Shown here: positions 19,269 through 28,683 of the stretch, piece by piece
How the letters are laid out: the number at the start of each line of letters is the position of its first letter
How positions within the stretch are numbered: the stretch's first letter is position 1
The notes under the pieces: generated by a model
The model's database searches: none
What the model saw: only the letters and a program-made list of their open reading frames with translations
Told to the model about the DNA's origin: nothing
Assembly (NCBI RefSeq): GCF_003344925.1
Contig: NZ_CP031188.1
Span: 248,001 to 312,000, forward strand
From: Flavobacterium arcticum
Lineage (GTDB): Bacteria > Bacteroidota > Bacteroidia > Flavobacteriales > Flavobacteriaceae
Length of the DNA stretch: 64,000 bases
Direction: 5' to 3'
Translations under genes and position numbers: made by a program

Positions 19269-19276
19269 CAAATTTA
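19269..19276 (-). promoter_or_regulatory. Candidate -7 box (TAAATTTG) for the susC operon
   Basis: Exact match to TAnnTTTG on the minus strand, about 93 nt upstream of susC. No clear TTG at the usual spacing. The long leader would allow regulator binding. Confidence 0.4.
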
Positions 19277-19473
19277 TAGGAGATGTTAAGTGTTTGTTAA
19301 TATTATTTTATCATTTATTGATAATATTTCCTCTAACGTTTTCGGAGATATTACCCTACTCATTATTTTTTTACAAAAAAACCTTAATAAACCATTAAAC
19401 AGCAAGGATTTTTAAGCATTAAAGCTATAATTTAACTATATAACTTAGTTGTATTTTTTTTACACTTATTATA

Positions 19474-20349
19474 CTATAAAAATCGTTTCATACCATAAAA
19501 CTCTTCCCTATATTGGCTAGGAGTAGTATTTTTAACGCTCTTAAATATTCTATTAAAATTAGCAATATTATTAAATCCAGACTTAAATGCTATCTCCGAA
19601 ATACTCAGATCTTTCTCTACAAGCCATCGGGCAGCATAGCCTACCCTTATATCATTAAGATAATTTACAAATGTTTTACTTGTTCGTTTTTTTATAAAAC
19701 GATTAAATGATACAGGACTCATACTAGCAACATCCGAAACTTCGTCAAGCGTTATTTTTTCAGAAAAATTCTTTTGTATATATTCATACACTAGCTTCAT
19801 TTTATCGTCATCTTCAAAAGTATCATAATCCACCGTGTAGGTAGACAGTAATTGCTGATTGCGCGAATTTGCCATATCATGTAGTATCGAAATTATTTCA
19901 AGAAAATAATCCATACCATCTAGTTTAGATATACGCACAAGTCTATCAGCAAGCTCGGCACCAACCTTTTCAGAAAACAGTATTCCATGATTAGCCCTAT
20001 TAAACATGTCTTTTATAGGCATCATTATTCTACGTGATAATAATGAGTCATTAAATAAATCATTATGAAACTGTATTGTTATTTCATGTATTTTTTTATT
20101 TATACATCTATTAAGTTCCCAACCATGATAGAGATTAGGACCTACCAATACAAGTTCAATATCATTTATTTCATCTATATGGTCGCCCACTATACGTTTC
20201 ACACCTTTTCCGTTAAGTATAAAGTTAATCTCATATTCAGGGTGATAGTGTATAGGGAAATCAAAACTGTCTTTAACCCTGTCAAAAACAAGGAAACTAT
20301 CTCCCTTAGTTAAGGGCGGTATCTCTCTATGAAACTTATTTGTACTCAT
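19474..20349 (-). CDS. AraC-family transcriptional regulator of the mannan locus
   Basis: 291 aa. N-terminal cupin-like sensor (HYHPEYEINFILNG, about 30-45) and a C-terminal pair of helix-turn-helix motifs (about 190-288) with FKSGFNNIANFNRIFK and PSQYR. It lies between the leftward susC operon and the rightward GH26 operon, the position expected of a local activator responding to a mannan-derived sugar. No helper sigma factor or hybrid two-component regulator is seen in the locus. Confidence 0.85.
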   Translation of the reverse strand: MSTNKFHREIPPLTKGDSFLVFDRVKDSFDFPIHYHPEYEINFILNGKGVKRIVGDHIDEINDIELVLVGPNLYHGWELNRCINKKIHEITIQFHNDLFNDSLLSRRIMMPIKDMFNRANHGILFSEKVGAELADRLVRISKLDGMDYFLEIISILHDMANSRNQQLLSTYTVDYDTFEDDDKMKLVYEYIQKNFSEKITLDEVSDVASMSPVSFNRFIKKRTSKTFVNYLNDIRVGYAARWLVEKDLSISEIAFKSGFNNIANFNRIFKSVKNTTPSQYREEFYGMKRFL

Positions 20350-20422
20350 TTTAAGGTTTTTCTTTGCAATTATATGATATAATTTTGATAAAATAATATT
20401 AAGTTAAATTTAAGAGTAAATT

Positions 20423-20430
20423 TATCTTTG
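20423..20430 (+). promoter_or_regulatory. Candidate -7 box (TATCTTTG) for the GH26-GH130 operon
   Basis: Exact TAnnTTTG match 109 nt upstream of the first GH26 gene. The nearest TTG (20385-20387) is too far for a consensus -33, consistent with an activator-dependent promoter. Confidence 0.45.
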
Positions 20431-20538
20431 ACATTATCAAAAAAGTGTTTATAAAATTACACACTTAAAAATTAATCGTGAAATTATTTGAACATTTCAC
20501 AACAATAGCACTTTCTATATAAAGCAGATACAATTAAT

Positions 20539-21729
20539 ATGAAAAAAAACATCCCTATACTCTTATTAGCACTATCTCTTCTTTTTAGTTGTAAAAAAGC
20601 TACACAAGAGGAAGAACAGAAAAAAGAAGAGGCTACAACCAAAATAGCACCCATTGATAAAAATGCTACCAAAGAGACCGTTTCATTATACCAAAACTTA
20701 TTTAAGCTACGTGAAAAAGGTTATATGTTTGGACATCAAGATGACCTTGCCTATGGTGTGAACTGGAAATATGAAGAAGGTAGAAGTGATGTAAAAGATG
20801 TAACAGGCGACTACCCTGCTATATATGGCTGGGATATAGGTCGTATTGAGGATAATGCAGAGAAAAACCTTGACGGTGTTCCTTTTAATAAAATGCGCGA
20901 ATTTATAAAGCAAGTGTATGATAGGGGTGGCGTAAACACCATAAGTTGGCATGTAAACAACCCGTTTACTGATGGTGACTCTTGGGATAATACTCCTGGT
21001 ACTGTAGCAGCTATACTACCTGGTGGTGAGCAACATGAAAAATATAAAGGCTGGTTAAATAATGCTTCTAATTTTTTCCTTTCTTTAAAAGGAAGCGATG
21101 ATAAATTAGTACCTATACTTTATCGTCCATATCATGAATTTACGGGTGATTGGTTTTGGTGGTGTAAAAATACTACAAGTCCCGAACAGTTTAAACAACT
21201 ATGGGAGTTTACAATTACCTATTTTGAAGAAAAAGGAGTACATAACCTTATATATATATACAATACTTCGAGTGCTAATGTAAATTCTAAGGCAGATTTT
21301 ATGGAATATTACCCTGGCGACACATGGGCAGATATGGTAAGCTATGACATATATCAAGGTGGCGAAAGTGCTGAAAAAACGGAAAAATTTATTACAGATA
21401 CTAAAAAACTAACGGCTATTATAGACGAAGTAGCCCAAGAACACAATAAACTTTCGGCTATTGCCGAGACAGGTTTTGAGCAAATACCCTATGAAAAATG
21501 GTGGACAGAAACACTAGCACAATCAATAGGCAATCATAAAATATCATTTGTATTAGTATGGAGAAATCATGGTTGGAACGAATGGATGAATCCTCCAAAA
21601 ATGCATTATTATGCACCTTACGATGGTCACCCATCAGTTCCTGATTTTAAAGACTTTTATAATCTTGACAATACGTTGTTTCAAAGTAATGTAACTAAAT
21701 TCAACCTTTATAACACAGCCAAACCTTAA
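20539..21729 (+). CDS. GH26 beta-mannanase, lipoprotein (first copy)
   Basis: 396 aa with lipobox LFSC. GH26 motifs: FGHQDD near the start of the catalytic domain, WHVNNP, acid/base RPYHEFTG (E200) and nucleophile AIAETGFE (E310). Cuts the beta-1,4-mannan backbone, typically releasing mannobiose. Opens a six-gene rightward operon; the transporter gene starts 5 bp after its stop. Confidence 0.9.
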   Translation: MKKNIPILLLALSLLFSCKKATQEEEQKKEEATTKIAPIDKNATKETVSLYQNLFKLREKGYMFGHQDDLAYGVNWKYEEGRSDVKDVTGDYPAIYGWDIGRIEDNAEKNLDGVPFNKMREFIKQVYDRGGVNTISWHVNNPFTDGDSWDNTPGTVAAILPGGEQHEKYKGWLNNASNFFLSLKGSDDKLVPILYRPYHEFTGDWFWWCKNTTSPEQFKQLWEFTITYFEEKGVHNLIYIYNTSSANVNSKADFMEYYPGDTWADMVSYDIYQGGESAEKTEKFITDTKKLTAIIDEVAQEHNKLSAIAETGFEQIPYEKWWTETLAQSIGNHKISFVLVWRNHGWNEWMNPPKMHYYAPYDGHPSVPDFKDFYNLDNTLFQSNVTKFNLYNTAKP

Positions 21730-21734
21730 ACCAA

Positions 21735-23129
21735 ATGCAGAAAAAAATAAAATTAAGCGAAAAAATTGCTTACGGGTTTGGTGATGCAGCTTCCTCTATG
21801 TATTGGAAGATATTCAGTATGTATCTATTATTTTTCTATACTGATGTATTTGGGCTTGCAGCCGCTACGGTAGGTACTATGTTTTTGGTAACTAAAATTT
21901 GGGATTCACTTTTTGATCCTTTTGTAGGTGTATTTTCAGATAGAATACAATCGCGCTGGGGTAAGTTCAGACCATTTTTATTATGGATGGCTGTACCTTT
22001 TGCAGTAATAGGTATGCTTACATTTTATACCCCAGATGTAGATACTAAAAGTAAATTAGTATATGCCTATGTAACCTACTCTGCTATGATGATGGCATAC
22101 TCGCTTGTTAATGTTCCATATGCATCACTTTTAGGAGTAATGTCGTCCGATGGTAAAGAGCGTACCACATTAGCAACTTTCCGTATGGTATTTGCTTTTG
22201 CTGGAAGTCTAGTAGCACTTTGGGCTATAGAACCATTAGTTATTTTATTTGGAGGAAGTTTAACCTCCCCTACCGGATGGTTTTATACACTCATAGTATT
22301 TGGGGTAGTAGCTACACTTCTATTTTGGGGCTGCTTTGCTGGGACAAGAGAACGCGTAAAACAAATTAAAGAAGAAAAATCATCACTCAAGCAAGACATA
22401 TCAGACCTTCTTTCAAATAAAGCATGGCTGGTTCTTGTAGGTGCGGGAGTTGCTACTATACTTTTTAACACAATAAGAGATGGTGCTGCCATATACTACT
22501 TTAAATATGTAGTAACTGTTCCTGAAGAAAAGTACTTATCATTTTTTAAAAACATAGGCATGTCATTAACGGGTTTATACTTGGTAATAGGACAAGCTGC
22601 TAATATTATAGGAGTAATAATTGCCACTCCAATTGCTAATAAAATAGGTAAAAAACGCACTTTTTTGTCGGCAATGTTTTTAGCAGCTGTATTTAGCGCT
22701 GCATTCTATCTATTACCATCAACTGGTATAATGTTTATTATGATATTTCAATTTATCATAAGTATTTGTGCCGGATGTGTATTTCCTCTATTGTGGTCTA
22801 TGTATGCAGATAGTGCCGATTTTAGTGAATGGAAAGAAGGACGAAGAGCCACGGGCTTGCTTTTTTCTGCATCATCCATGTCACAAAAACTAGGATGGGC
22901 TGTTGGGGGCGCTGTAACAGGATGGCTACTCGCTTATTATGGTTTTGAAGCTAATGTCGTTCAAACTGCTTTCACAAAAACAGGCATACAACTAATGCTC
23001 AGCTTTCTACCTGCAGCAGGAGCAATTATATCTATGCTTTTTATGTTTTTATATCCACTTAGCGAAGAAAAACTGAAAGTAATATCTAGCGAACTAGATG
23101 AACGCAGGGCTACAAAAGAATCCAATTAA
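21735..23129 (+). CDS. GPH-family sugar:cation symporter (MFS)
   Basis: 464 aa with about 12 membrane segments. The GPH/melibiose-carrier signature DRIQSRWGKFRPFLLW follows the first segments, and WDSLFDPFVGVFSD is also typical. Likely carries mannobiose or a related disaccharide across the inner membrane to the cytoplasmic epimerase and phosphorylase encoded next. Confidence 0.88.
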   Translation: MQKKIKLSEKIAYGFGDAASSMYWKIFSMYLLFFYTDVFGLAAATVGTMFLVTKIWDSLFDPFVGVFSDRIQSRWGKFRPFLLWMAVPFAVIGMLTFYTPDVDTKSKLVYAYVTYSAMMMAYSLVNVPYASLLGVMSSDGKERTTLATFRMVFAFAGSLVALWAIEPLVILFGGSLTSPTGWFYTLIVFGVVATLLFWGCFAGTRERVKQIKEEKSSLKQDISDLLSNKAWLVLVGAGVATILFNTIRDGAAIYYFKYVVTVPEEKYLSFFKNIGMSLTGLYLVIGQAANIIGVIIATPIANKIGKKRTFLSAMFLAAVFSAAFYLLPSTGIMFIMIFQFIISICAGCVFPLLWSMYADSADFSEWKEGRRATGLLFSASSMSQKLGWAVGGAVTGWLLAYYGFEANVVQTAFTKTGIQLMLSFLPAAGAIISMLFMFLYPLSEEKLKVISSELDERRATKESN

Positions 23130-23167
23130 TGGAAAAATAAATTATAGAAGAAAAATATAACTAATCA

Positions 23168-24361
23168 ATGGAAGATACTACAATGGCCACGTTATTCGAA
23201 ACTCGTAAACAAACTGTTCAGTCACAGCATGAAGCGTTGTTAGGGAAGAAAAACAATCCAGTTGCAGAAGCAGGAAATGGAATTTTTAAGCGCTATGTAA
23301 ACCCGGTGGTTACTGCTGCTCATACTCCTTTAAATTGGAGATTTGATTTTAATGAAAAAACCAATCCGTTTTTTCAGGAACGTATAGGAATGAATGCTAC
23401 CTTTAATGCAGGTGCTATAAAATGGAATGGAAAATATATTATAGTGGTTCGTGTAGAAGGGGTTGACAGAAAGTCATTTTTTGCTATTGCCGAAAGCCCT
23501 AACGGAGTAGATAACTTCGAGTTTTGGGATAAGCCATGTGTAATACCTCAGTTAGAAGAGCCAGACACTAATGTATATGATATGCGTCTTACACTACATG
23601 AAGATGGTTGGATATACGGAATATTTTGCACGGAGCGTAAAGACCCTAATGCTCCCGCAGGCGATACTAGTGCTGCCATAGCTAATGCCGGTATAGTACG
23701 TACTAAAGATTTAGTAAACTGGGAAAGACTACCTGATTTAATATCTAATACAGGACAGCAACGTAATGTGGTATTGCATGCAGAATTTGTAAATGGTAAA
23801 TATGCTATGTACACGCGTCCGCAAGATGGTTTTATTGATGTAGGTAGCGGTGGCGGAATTGGTCTTGGTTATATCGACGATATGACAAACCCAGTAGTAA
23901 ATGAAGAGAAAATTATTTTTGGTAAAGAATACCACACCATATACGAGCTTAAAAACGGTTTAGGTCCTGCGCCTATAAAAACTGAAAAAGGATGGCTACA
24001 CCAAGCACATGGCGTGCGTAATACTGCCGCAGGATTACGCTATACTATATATCTTTTTATGACAGATTTAGAAGATCTTACCAAGGTTACTCATAAACCT
24101 GCTGGTTACTTCCTTGCTCCTGAAAATGAAGAACGTGTGGGCGATGTTTCTAATGTATTGTTTGGTAATGGTTGGATTGCAGATGAAGACGGTACTGTTT
24201 ATATTTACTACGCATCATCTGATACGCGTATGCACGTAGCAGTATCTACTGTAGATAAATTGGTAGATTATTGCATCAATACACCCAAAGATACTTTTAC
24301 ATCGGCAGGCTCAGTACAAACCATTATAAAACAAGTAGAAAACAACAAAAAATTATTATAA
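23168..24361 (+). CDS. GH130 4-O-beta-D-mannosyl-D-glucose phosphorylase
   Basis: 397 aa, no signal peptide, so cytoplasmic. GH130_1-type features: FNAGAIKWNGKY, RVEGVDRKSFFAIAES, DTNVYDMRLT and the H-x-A-H-GVR loop (WLHQAHGVRNTA). Phosphorolysis of Man-beta-1,4-Glc gives mannose-1-phosphate and glucose. Its stop overlaps the epimerase start (TAATG), matching the known mannobiose to mannosylglucose pathway. Confidence 0.92.
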   Translation: MEDTTMATLFETRKQTVQSQHEALLGKKNNPVAEAGNGIFKRYVNPVVTAAHTPLNWRFDFNEKTNPFFQERIGMNATFNAGAIKWNGKYIIVVRVEGVDRKSFFAIAESPNGVDNFEFWDKPCVIPQLEEPDTNVYDMRLTLHEDGWIYGIFCTERKDPNAPAGDTSAAIANAGIVRTKDLVNWERLPDLISNTGQQRNVVLHAEFVNGKYAMYTRPQDGFIDVGSGGGIGLGYIDDMTNPVVNEEKIIFGKEYHTIYELKNGLGPAPIKTEKGWLHQAHGVRNTAAGLRYTIYLFMTDLEDLTKVTHKPAGYFLAPENEERVGDVSNVLFGNGWIADEDGTVYIYYASSDTRMHVAVSTVDKLVDYCINTPKDTFTSAGSVQTIIKQVENNKKLL

Positions 24362-25536
24362 TGGACAACCTAAAGCCAGATATGTACAGCGAATTGCTTT
24401 CTATTTTAGATTACTGGAGTAGCAATACCGTTGATGATAAAAATGGAGGTTTTATAGGTACAATAGATTATAATGATAATAAAGATTATACAGCCGAAAA
24501 AGGTTCAGTATTAAATGCCCGCATACTGTGGGCATTTTCTGCCTCTTACCCTATTACTAAAAATGCTAAACATCTTGCCATTGCCGAAAGAGCATATGCA
24601 TACATCGTCAGTAGTTTTTACGATACCGAGCATGGCGGTATTTTTTGGAGTGTAAATCATAATGGCACGCCAAAAGACACCAAAAATCAAATATATGCCT
24701 TAGCTTTTGTTATCTATGGGTTATCAGAGTTTTATGCAATATCAAAAAATGAAGATGCATTACAACTGGCTATAAAACTATACCATAAAATAGAAGAACA
24801 TAGTTTTGACCCTATACAAAAAGGATATTTCGAAGCATTTACTCAAGACTGGCAACCTATTGAAGATTTGCGCTTGAGTGATAAAGATGCCAACGAGAAA
24901 AAAACAATGAATACGCACCTACATATAGTAGAAGCCTATGCTAACCTATATAAAGTATGGAAAGACGATGGGTTAAAAAAGAGTATCCAAGGACTTTTAA
25001 CTATAGTTGACAAACACTTTATTGATACTGAAACAGGACATTTAAGACTGTTTTTTAGTGAAGACTGGATAGAAAAAAAAGATGTACTATCCTACGGGCA
25101 CGATATTGAGGCAGCTTGGCTACTACAATGGTGTGCTGAAGTTATTGAGGATACTAACCTTATAGCTATTTATAAAAAACACGCTATTAATTTAACCAAG
25201 GGCAGTTTAGAAGGTGTTGATAAAGATGGCGGACTTTGGTATGAGCTTGACATACATACCAATGAAATGATTGCCGAAAAACATTGGTGGCCACAATCGG
25301 AATTTATGATTGGGTTGGTTAATGCATGGCAACTTACCGGAGATAAAAACTACCTAGAAATAGCAGAAAAAAACTGGGCATTTGTTCAAAAATATATTTT
25401 AGACAAACAGAATGGCGAATGGATATGGGGGATAGATGCCAACTATAATAAAATTGAAAAAGACAAAGCTGGTTTCTGGAAATGTCCTTATCATAATTCA
25501 CGTGCTTGTATAGAATTAATACAACGACTTGTATAG
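24361..25536 (+). CDS. Cellobiose 2-epimerase (AGE superfamily)
   Basis: 391 aa from the ATG at 24361, which overlaps the GH130 stop; a longer frame from 24271 lies inside GH130 and lacks homology-like content. N-acylglucosamine 2-epimerase fold: DKNGGFIG, NARILWAFS, HGGIFW, MNTHLHIVEAY, YGHDIEAAWLL and HWWPQSE with the catalytic His pair. Converts beta-1,4-mannobiose to mannosyl-glucose for GH130. Confidence 0.92.
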   Translation: MDNLKPDMYSELLSILDYWSSNTVDDKNGGFIGTIDYNDNKDYTAEKGSVLNARILWAFSASYPITKNAKHLAIAERAYAYIVSSFYDTEHGGIFWSVNHNGTPKDTKNQIYALAFVIYGLSEFYAISKNEDALQLAIKLYHKIEEHSFDPIQKGYFEAFTQDWQPIEDLRLSDKDANEKKTMNTHLHIVEAYANLYKVWKDDGLKKSIQGLLTIVDKHFIDTETGHLRLFFSEDWIEKKDVLSYGHDIEAAWLLQWCAEVIEDTNLIAIYKKHAINLTKGSLEGVDKDGGLWYELDIHTNEMIAEKHWWPQSEFMIGLVNAWQLTGDKNYLEIAEKNWAFVQKYILDKQNGEWIWGIDANYNKIEKDKAGFWKCPYHNSRACIELIQRLV

Positions 25537-25583
25537 CGCATTTTAACTGTTGCAAATTTCACCTTATTTAATTGATGTTGATT

Positions 25584-26819
25584 ATGAAAATGAATTTTAT
25601 CAAGATAGCCGCAATAGCTATATCTATTTCTTTTACAAACTGTTCTTCTAGTGATAGTGGTTATACTGGCATAACAACTACTGACCCTGTTACCGAAGAC
25701 CCCACAGAAGAGGTATTAACTCCCGAAAATGTGCGTAGTTATATGGCAGACCCTAATGCTACAGAAGAAACCGTTGCACTTTTTTACAACCTGAAAAAAT
25801 TACAAAAAACAAAATACCTAGTAGGACAGCAAGATGCTTTTTCGAGTTTTTATAATGATGTTGCAGGCGAGTCTGATATTAAGAAAGCTACGGGGCACGA
25901 CCCTGCACTTTTAGGGTCAGATTTTATGTTTATAACAGATGATCAAAATAATAACGAAGCTTCTAACTGGTTTTACCAACAAGAGCTACAAATAGCAGCC
26001 GATGCCATAGAAGCCTATGATAAAGGTATGGTAAACATATTTGCATGGCATTTAAGAGAGCCTTATGAAGGTGTTACTTTTTATGCAGATGATATGACCG
26101 ATTTCCAGAAACAAAATGCATTTGCAAGTATTTTACCTAATGGTGAAAATCATGAGTATTACAAATCAAAACTAGACAAAGTAGCCGATGTTTTAAATAA
26201 TCTTAAGGGCACAGATGATAAATTAATTCCTGTAATTTTTAGACCATGGCATGAGTTTGATGGTAACTGGTTTTGGTGGGGCGCTAATTACTGTACACCA
26301 CAGCAATATAAAGAAGCATGGCAATTTACCGTTGAGTACCTGCGTGATACTAAAAATGTACATAACGTTTTATATGCTTTTTCTCCAGACAGGACTTATA
26401 CTACCGATGCACAATACCTGAGCCGTTACCCTGGTGATGAATATATTGATGTTTTAGGAATGGATAACTACGGCGACCTTGCTAATGGTACTGATGGTGT
26501 AACAGCAGCAAACAATAAACTAAAAATGGTATCTGACCTTGCTAAAGAAAAAGTGAAAATTGCTGCAATGACCGAAACAGGTTACAGAGTTACAACTTCT
26601 ACTAGCCCCATAGATGGTTTCTTTGCTAATAATATTTACAAATCGATGACCGATAATAATGTAGAGCTGGCTTTTGTAATGTTTTGGAGCAACAATCAAG
26701 ATGGTTATTATGTACCTCCTGCTGGGCAGCCTAACACGCAAGATTTTATAGATTTTACAACTAAAACAGAATCATTATTGGTAAATACCTTACCTAATAT
26801 GTACACTATTTCAGAATAA
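25584..26819 (+). CDS. GH26 beta-mannanase, lipoprotein (second copy)
   Basis: 411 aa from ATG 25584; the frame also opens at TTG 25572 but MKMNFIK begins a regular lipoprotein signal (FTNCSS). An acidic linker rich in Thr/Glu precedes the catalytic domain. Acid/base RPWHEFDG (E224) and nucleophile MTETGY (E331) are intact. Diverged from the first GH26 copy, so probably a different cleavage pattern or chain length preference. Confidence 0.88.
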   Translation: MKMNFIKIAAIAISISFTNCSSSDSGYTGITTTDPVTEDPTEEVLTPENVRSYMADPNATEETVALFYNLKKLQKTKYLVGQQDAFSSFYNDVAGESDIKKATGHDPALLGSDFMFITDDQNNNEASNWFYQQELQIAADAIEAYDKGMVNIFAWHLREPYEGVTFYADDMTDFQKQNAFASILPNGENHEYYKSKLDKVADVLNNLKGTDDKLIPVIFRPWHEFDGNWFWWGANYCTPQQYKEAWQFTVEYLRDTKNVHNVLYAFSPDRTYTTDAQYLSRYPGDEYIDVLGMDNYGDLANGTDGVTAANNKLKMVSDLAKEKVKIAAMTETGYRVTTSTSPIDGFFANNIYKSMTDNNVELAFVMFWSNNQDGYYVPPAGQPNTQDFIDFTTKTESLLVNTLPNMYTISE

Positions 26820-26831
26820 ATATATACAACC

Positions 26832-28163
26832 ATGAAAAACATAAAACTATTAGTCTGTCTTGTAGCTCTTCAGCTTGTTACCTCTTGCGGAGATAATAAA
26901 AAGAAAGAAGAATCTACTGAAAATAAAATCGAACAGGCTACTATAGAAAGAATAACTGTAAAAGGAACAGAGTTCTATAAAGGCGACAAACCCTATCGTT
27001 ATATAGGTACTAACTATTGGTATGGTTCACTATTAGGAGCTAAAGAAGGTGGAAACCGTGAACGTCTTACCGAAGAGTTAGATATAATGAAAGCCAATGG
27101 TATTGATAATCTTCGTATAATGGTGGGTGCAGAATCGGGTAAGCAAGATTACACTGTTACCCCTGCCCTACAGCCAGAACAAGGTGAGTATGACAATAAC
27201 TTGCTTGATGGGCTAGATTACTTACTTAACGAAATGCGTAAAAGAGATATGCATGCTGTGCTTTACCTTACCAATAACTGGGAATGGAGTGGCGGTATGG
27301 CACAATATTTAGAGTGGAACGGGAAAGGCAAACTGCCAAACCCTAACATTGCGCCTAATACATGGCCACAGTTTATGGAATATACTAAGCAGTTTCATAG
27401 TTGCGAGCCTTGTATAGAAGCTTTTAACAATCATATTAAGTTTATACTTGGTCGTAGTAACGCCTACAATAACGTAAAATATACAAAAGACAATACTATT
27501 ATGGCTTGGCAGGTAGCCAATGAACCAAGGGTGTTTACAGCCGATAATGAGGAGAAATTTACCAAATGGCTTACGGGTGTAGTTAACCTAATAGATAGTT
27601 TAGACAGCTACCACCTTATCTCTACAGGTAGTGAAGGTAAAGCAGGATCGGCAGATGATATTGCTATTTTTGAACGCACCCACAACAACCCAAAAATAGA
27701 TTACCTTACCATGCATACTTGGCCAAAAAACTGGGGCTGGTATGACCATAATAACGCAGAGTCAACCTTACCAGTAGCTATTGATAATGCATTAGAGTAT
27801 ATAAATAATCATATTACATTAGCCGAAAAAATGAACAAGCCTATAGTATTAGAAGAGTTTGGGCTACCTAGAACAGGAGAAAGCTTAGATAGGCAATCTT
27901 TTACTAAAGAAAGAGATACTTTTTATAAAGCTATTTTTGATAGGTTAGAACAGAGTGCAGCACACAAAGAGGCTTTCGCTGCTGTAAACTTTTGGGGGTT
28001 TGCTGGTACTGGCAAAAACGACCCTAACAATGGCAAGTGGGATAAAGGAGAAGATTATACTACCGACCCACCACAAGAACCACAAGGTCTTAACTCGGTT
28101 TTTGCTTCTGATACCTCAACCCTTACTATGATAAAAGAATACAATATTACGCTTAATAAATAA
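26832..28163 (+). CDS. GH5_7-like beta-mannanase, lipoprotein
   Basis: 443 aa with lipobox VTSC and a Lys/Glu-rich linker. GH5 family A barrel: YIGTNYWYG, NLRIMVGAESG, acid/base VANEPR (E231), TMHTWPKNWGW and the nucleophile region VLEEFGL (E342), a pattern typical of subfamily 7 endo-mannanases. Last gene of the operon, closed by the 28191-28238 hairpin. Confidence 0.87.
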   Translation: MKNIKLLVCLVALQLVTSCGDNKKKEESTENKIEQATIERITVKGTEFYKGDKPYRYIGTNYWYGSLLGAKEGGNRERLTEELDIMKANGIDNLRIMVGAESGKQDYTVTPALQPEQGEYDNNLLDGLDYLLNEMRKRDMHAVLYLTNNWEWSGGMAQYLEWNGKGKLPNPNIAPNTWPQFMEYTKQFHSCEPCIEAFNNHIKFILGRSNAYNNVKYTKDNTIMAWQVANEPRVFTADNEEKFTKWLTGVVNLIDSLDSYHLISTGSEGKAGSADDIAIFERTHNNPKIDYLTMHTWPKNWGWYDHNNAESTLPVAIDNALEYINNHITLAEKMNKPIVLEEFGLPRTGESLDRQSFTKERDTFYKAIFDRLEQSAAHKEAFAAVNFWGFAGTGKNDPNNGKWDKGEDYTTDPPQEPQGLNSVFASDTSTLTMIKEYNITLNK

Positions 28164-28190
28164 GTATACATTTAGAGATTTTAAAAGACA

Positions 28191-28238
28191 AAACTCTTCT
28201 AAAAAACATCTTAATTGATGTTTTTTAGAAGGGTTTTC
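28191..28238 (+). terminator. Terminator of the mannan catabolic operon
   Basis: CTTCTAAAAAACATC pairs with GATGTTTTTTAGAAG around TTAATT, followed by GGGTTTTC. Confidence 0.7.
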
Positions 28239-28347
28239 ATATTTAATACAGCTGTTAATCATGCGTTAAACGTCTATCTATTGTAATAGTATATTAGTAA
28301 CTTTATGCTATTACAATAACAATTTTATTAACTACAAAAATACTATT

Positions 28348-28608
28348 ATGGCTATTGAGAACGAAAACAATAAACAAAACGCTTCTGTAGGAAACAGCAA
28401 ACCAAAAAATAACATCCCACCATCAGATGACCCTGCAATAATAAACCCTAAAGAGTTAGCTACATTTCCTAAGGAGAAAAAAACCGAAAATCCTGATCTT
28501 GATGAAGAGCGAGACAGTCATTTGGCTAACAAGGTAAGATCAGAAGAAAGAAGGGGGCGTAATATTACCAAAACAGGTACCATGCCAGATGAAAACGGAT
28601 TCATGTAA
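28348..28608 (+). CDS. 86-aa conserved small protein, paralogue of the gene at 5533
   Basis: 86 aa, hydrophilic and charged, no signal peptide or membrane span. Shares DPAI-NP-ELATFPK, GRNIT-T and the C-terminal NGF with the 5533 product; the N termini differ. TAACTTTA (28298-28305) precedes it, as it precedes the paralogue. Followed by its own terminator. No known domain. Confidence 0.7.
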   Translation: MAIENENNKQNASVGNSKPKNNIPPSDDPAIINPKELATFPKEKKTENPDLDEERDSHLANKVRSEERRGRNITKTGTMPDENGFM

Positions 28609-28630
28609 ATAGATTATTTTATTTCGATAA

Positions 28631-28660
28631 GAAGAAGGAGCTATACGCTCCTTCTTTTCC
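28631..28660 (+). terminator. Terminator after the 86-aa gene
   Basis: GAAGGAGC pairs with GCTCCTTC, then TTTTCC. Confidence 0.65.
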
Positions 28661-28683
28661 ATAATAACATAATAGAAATATAC

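Noticed and set aside
24271..24360. Longer epimerase start inside the GH130 gene
   Set aside because: The ATG at 24361 overlaps the GH130 stop in the usual TAATG way and begins where epimerase-like sequence begins.
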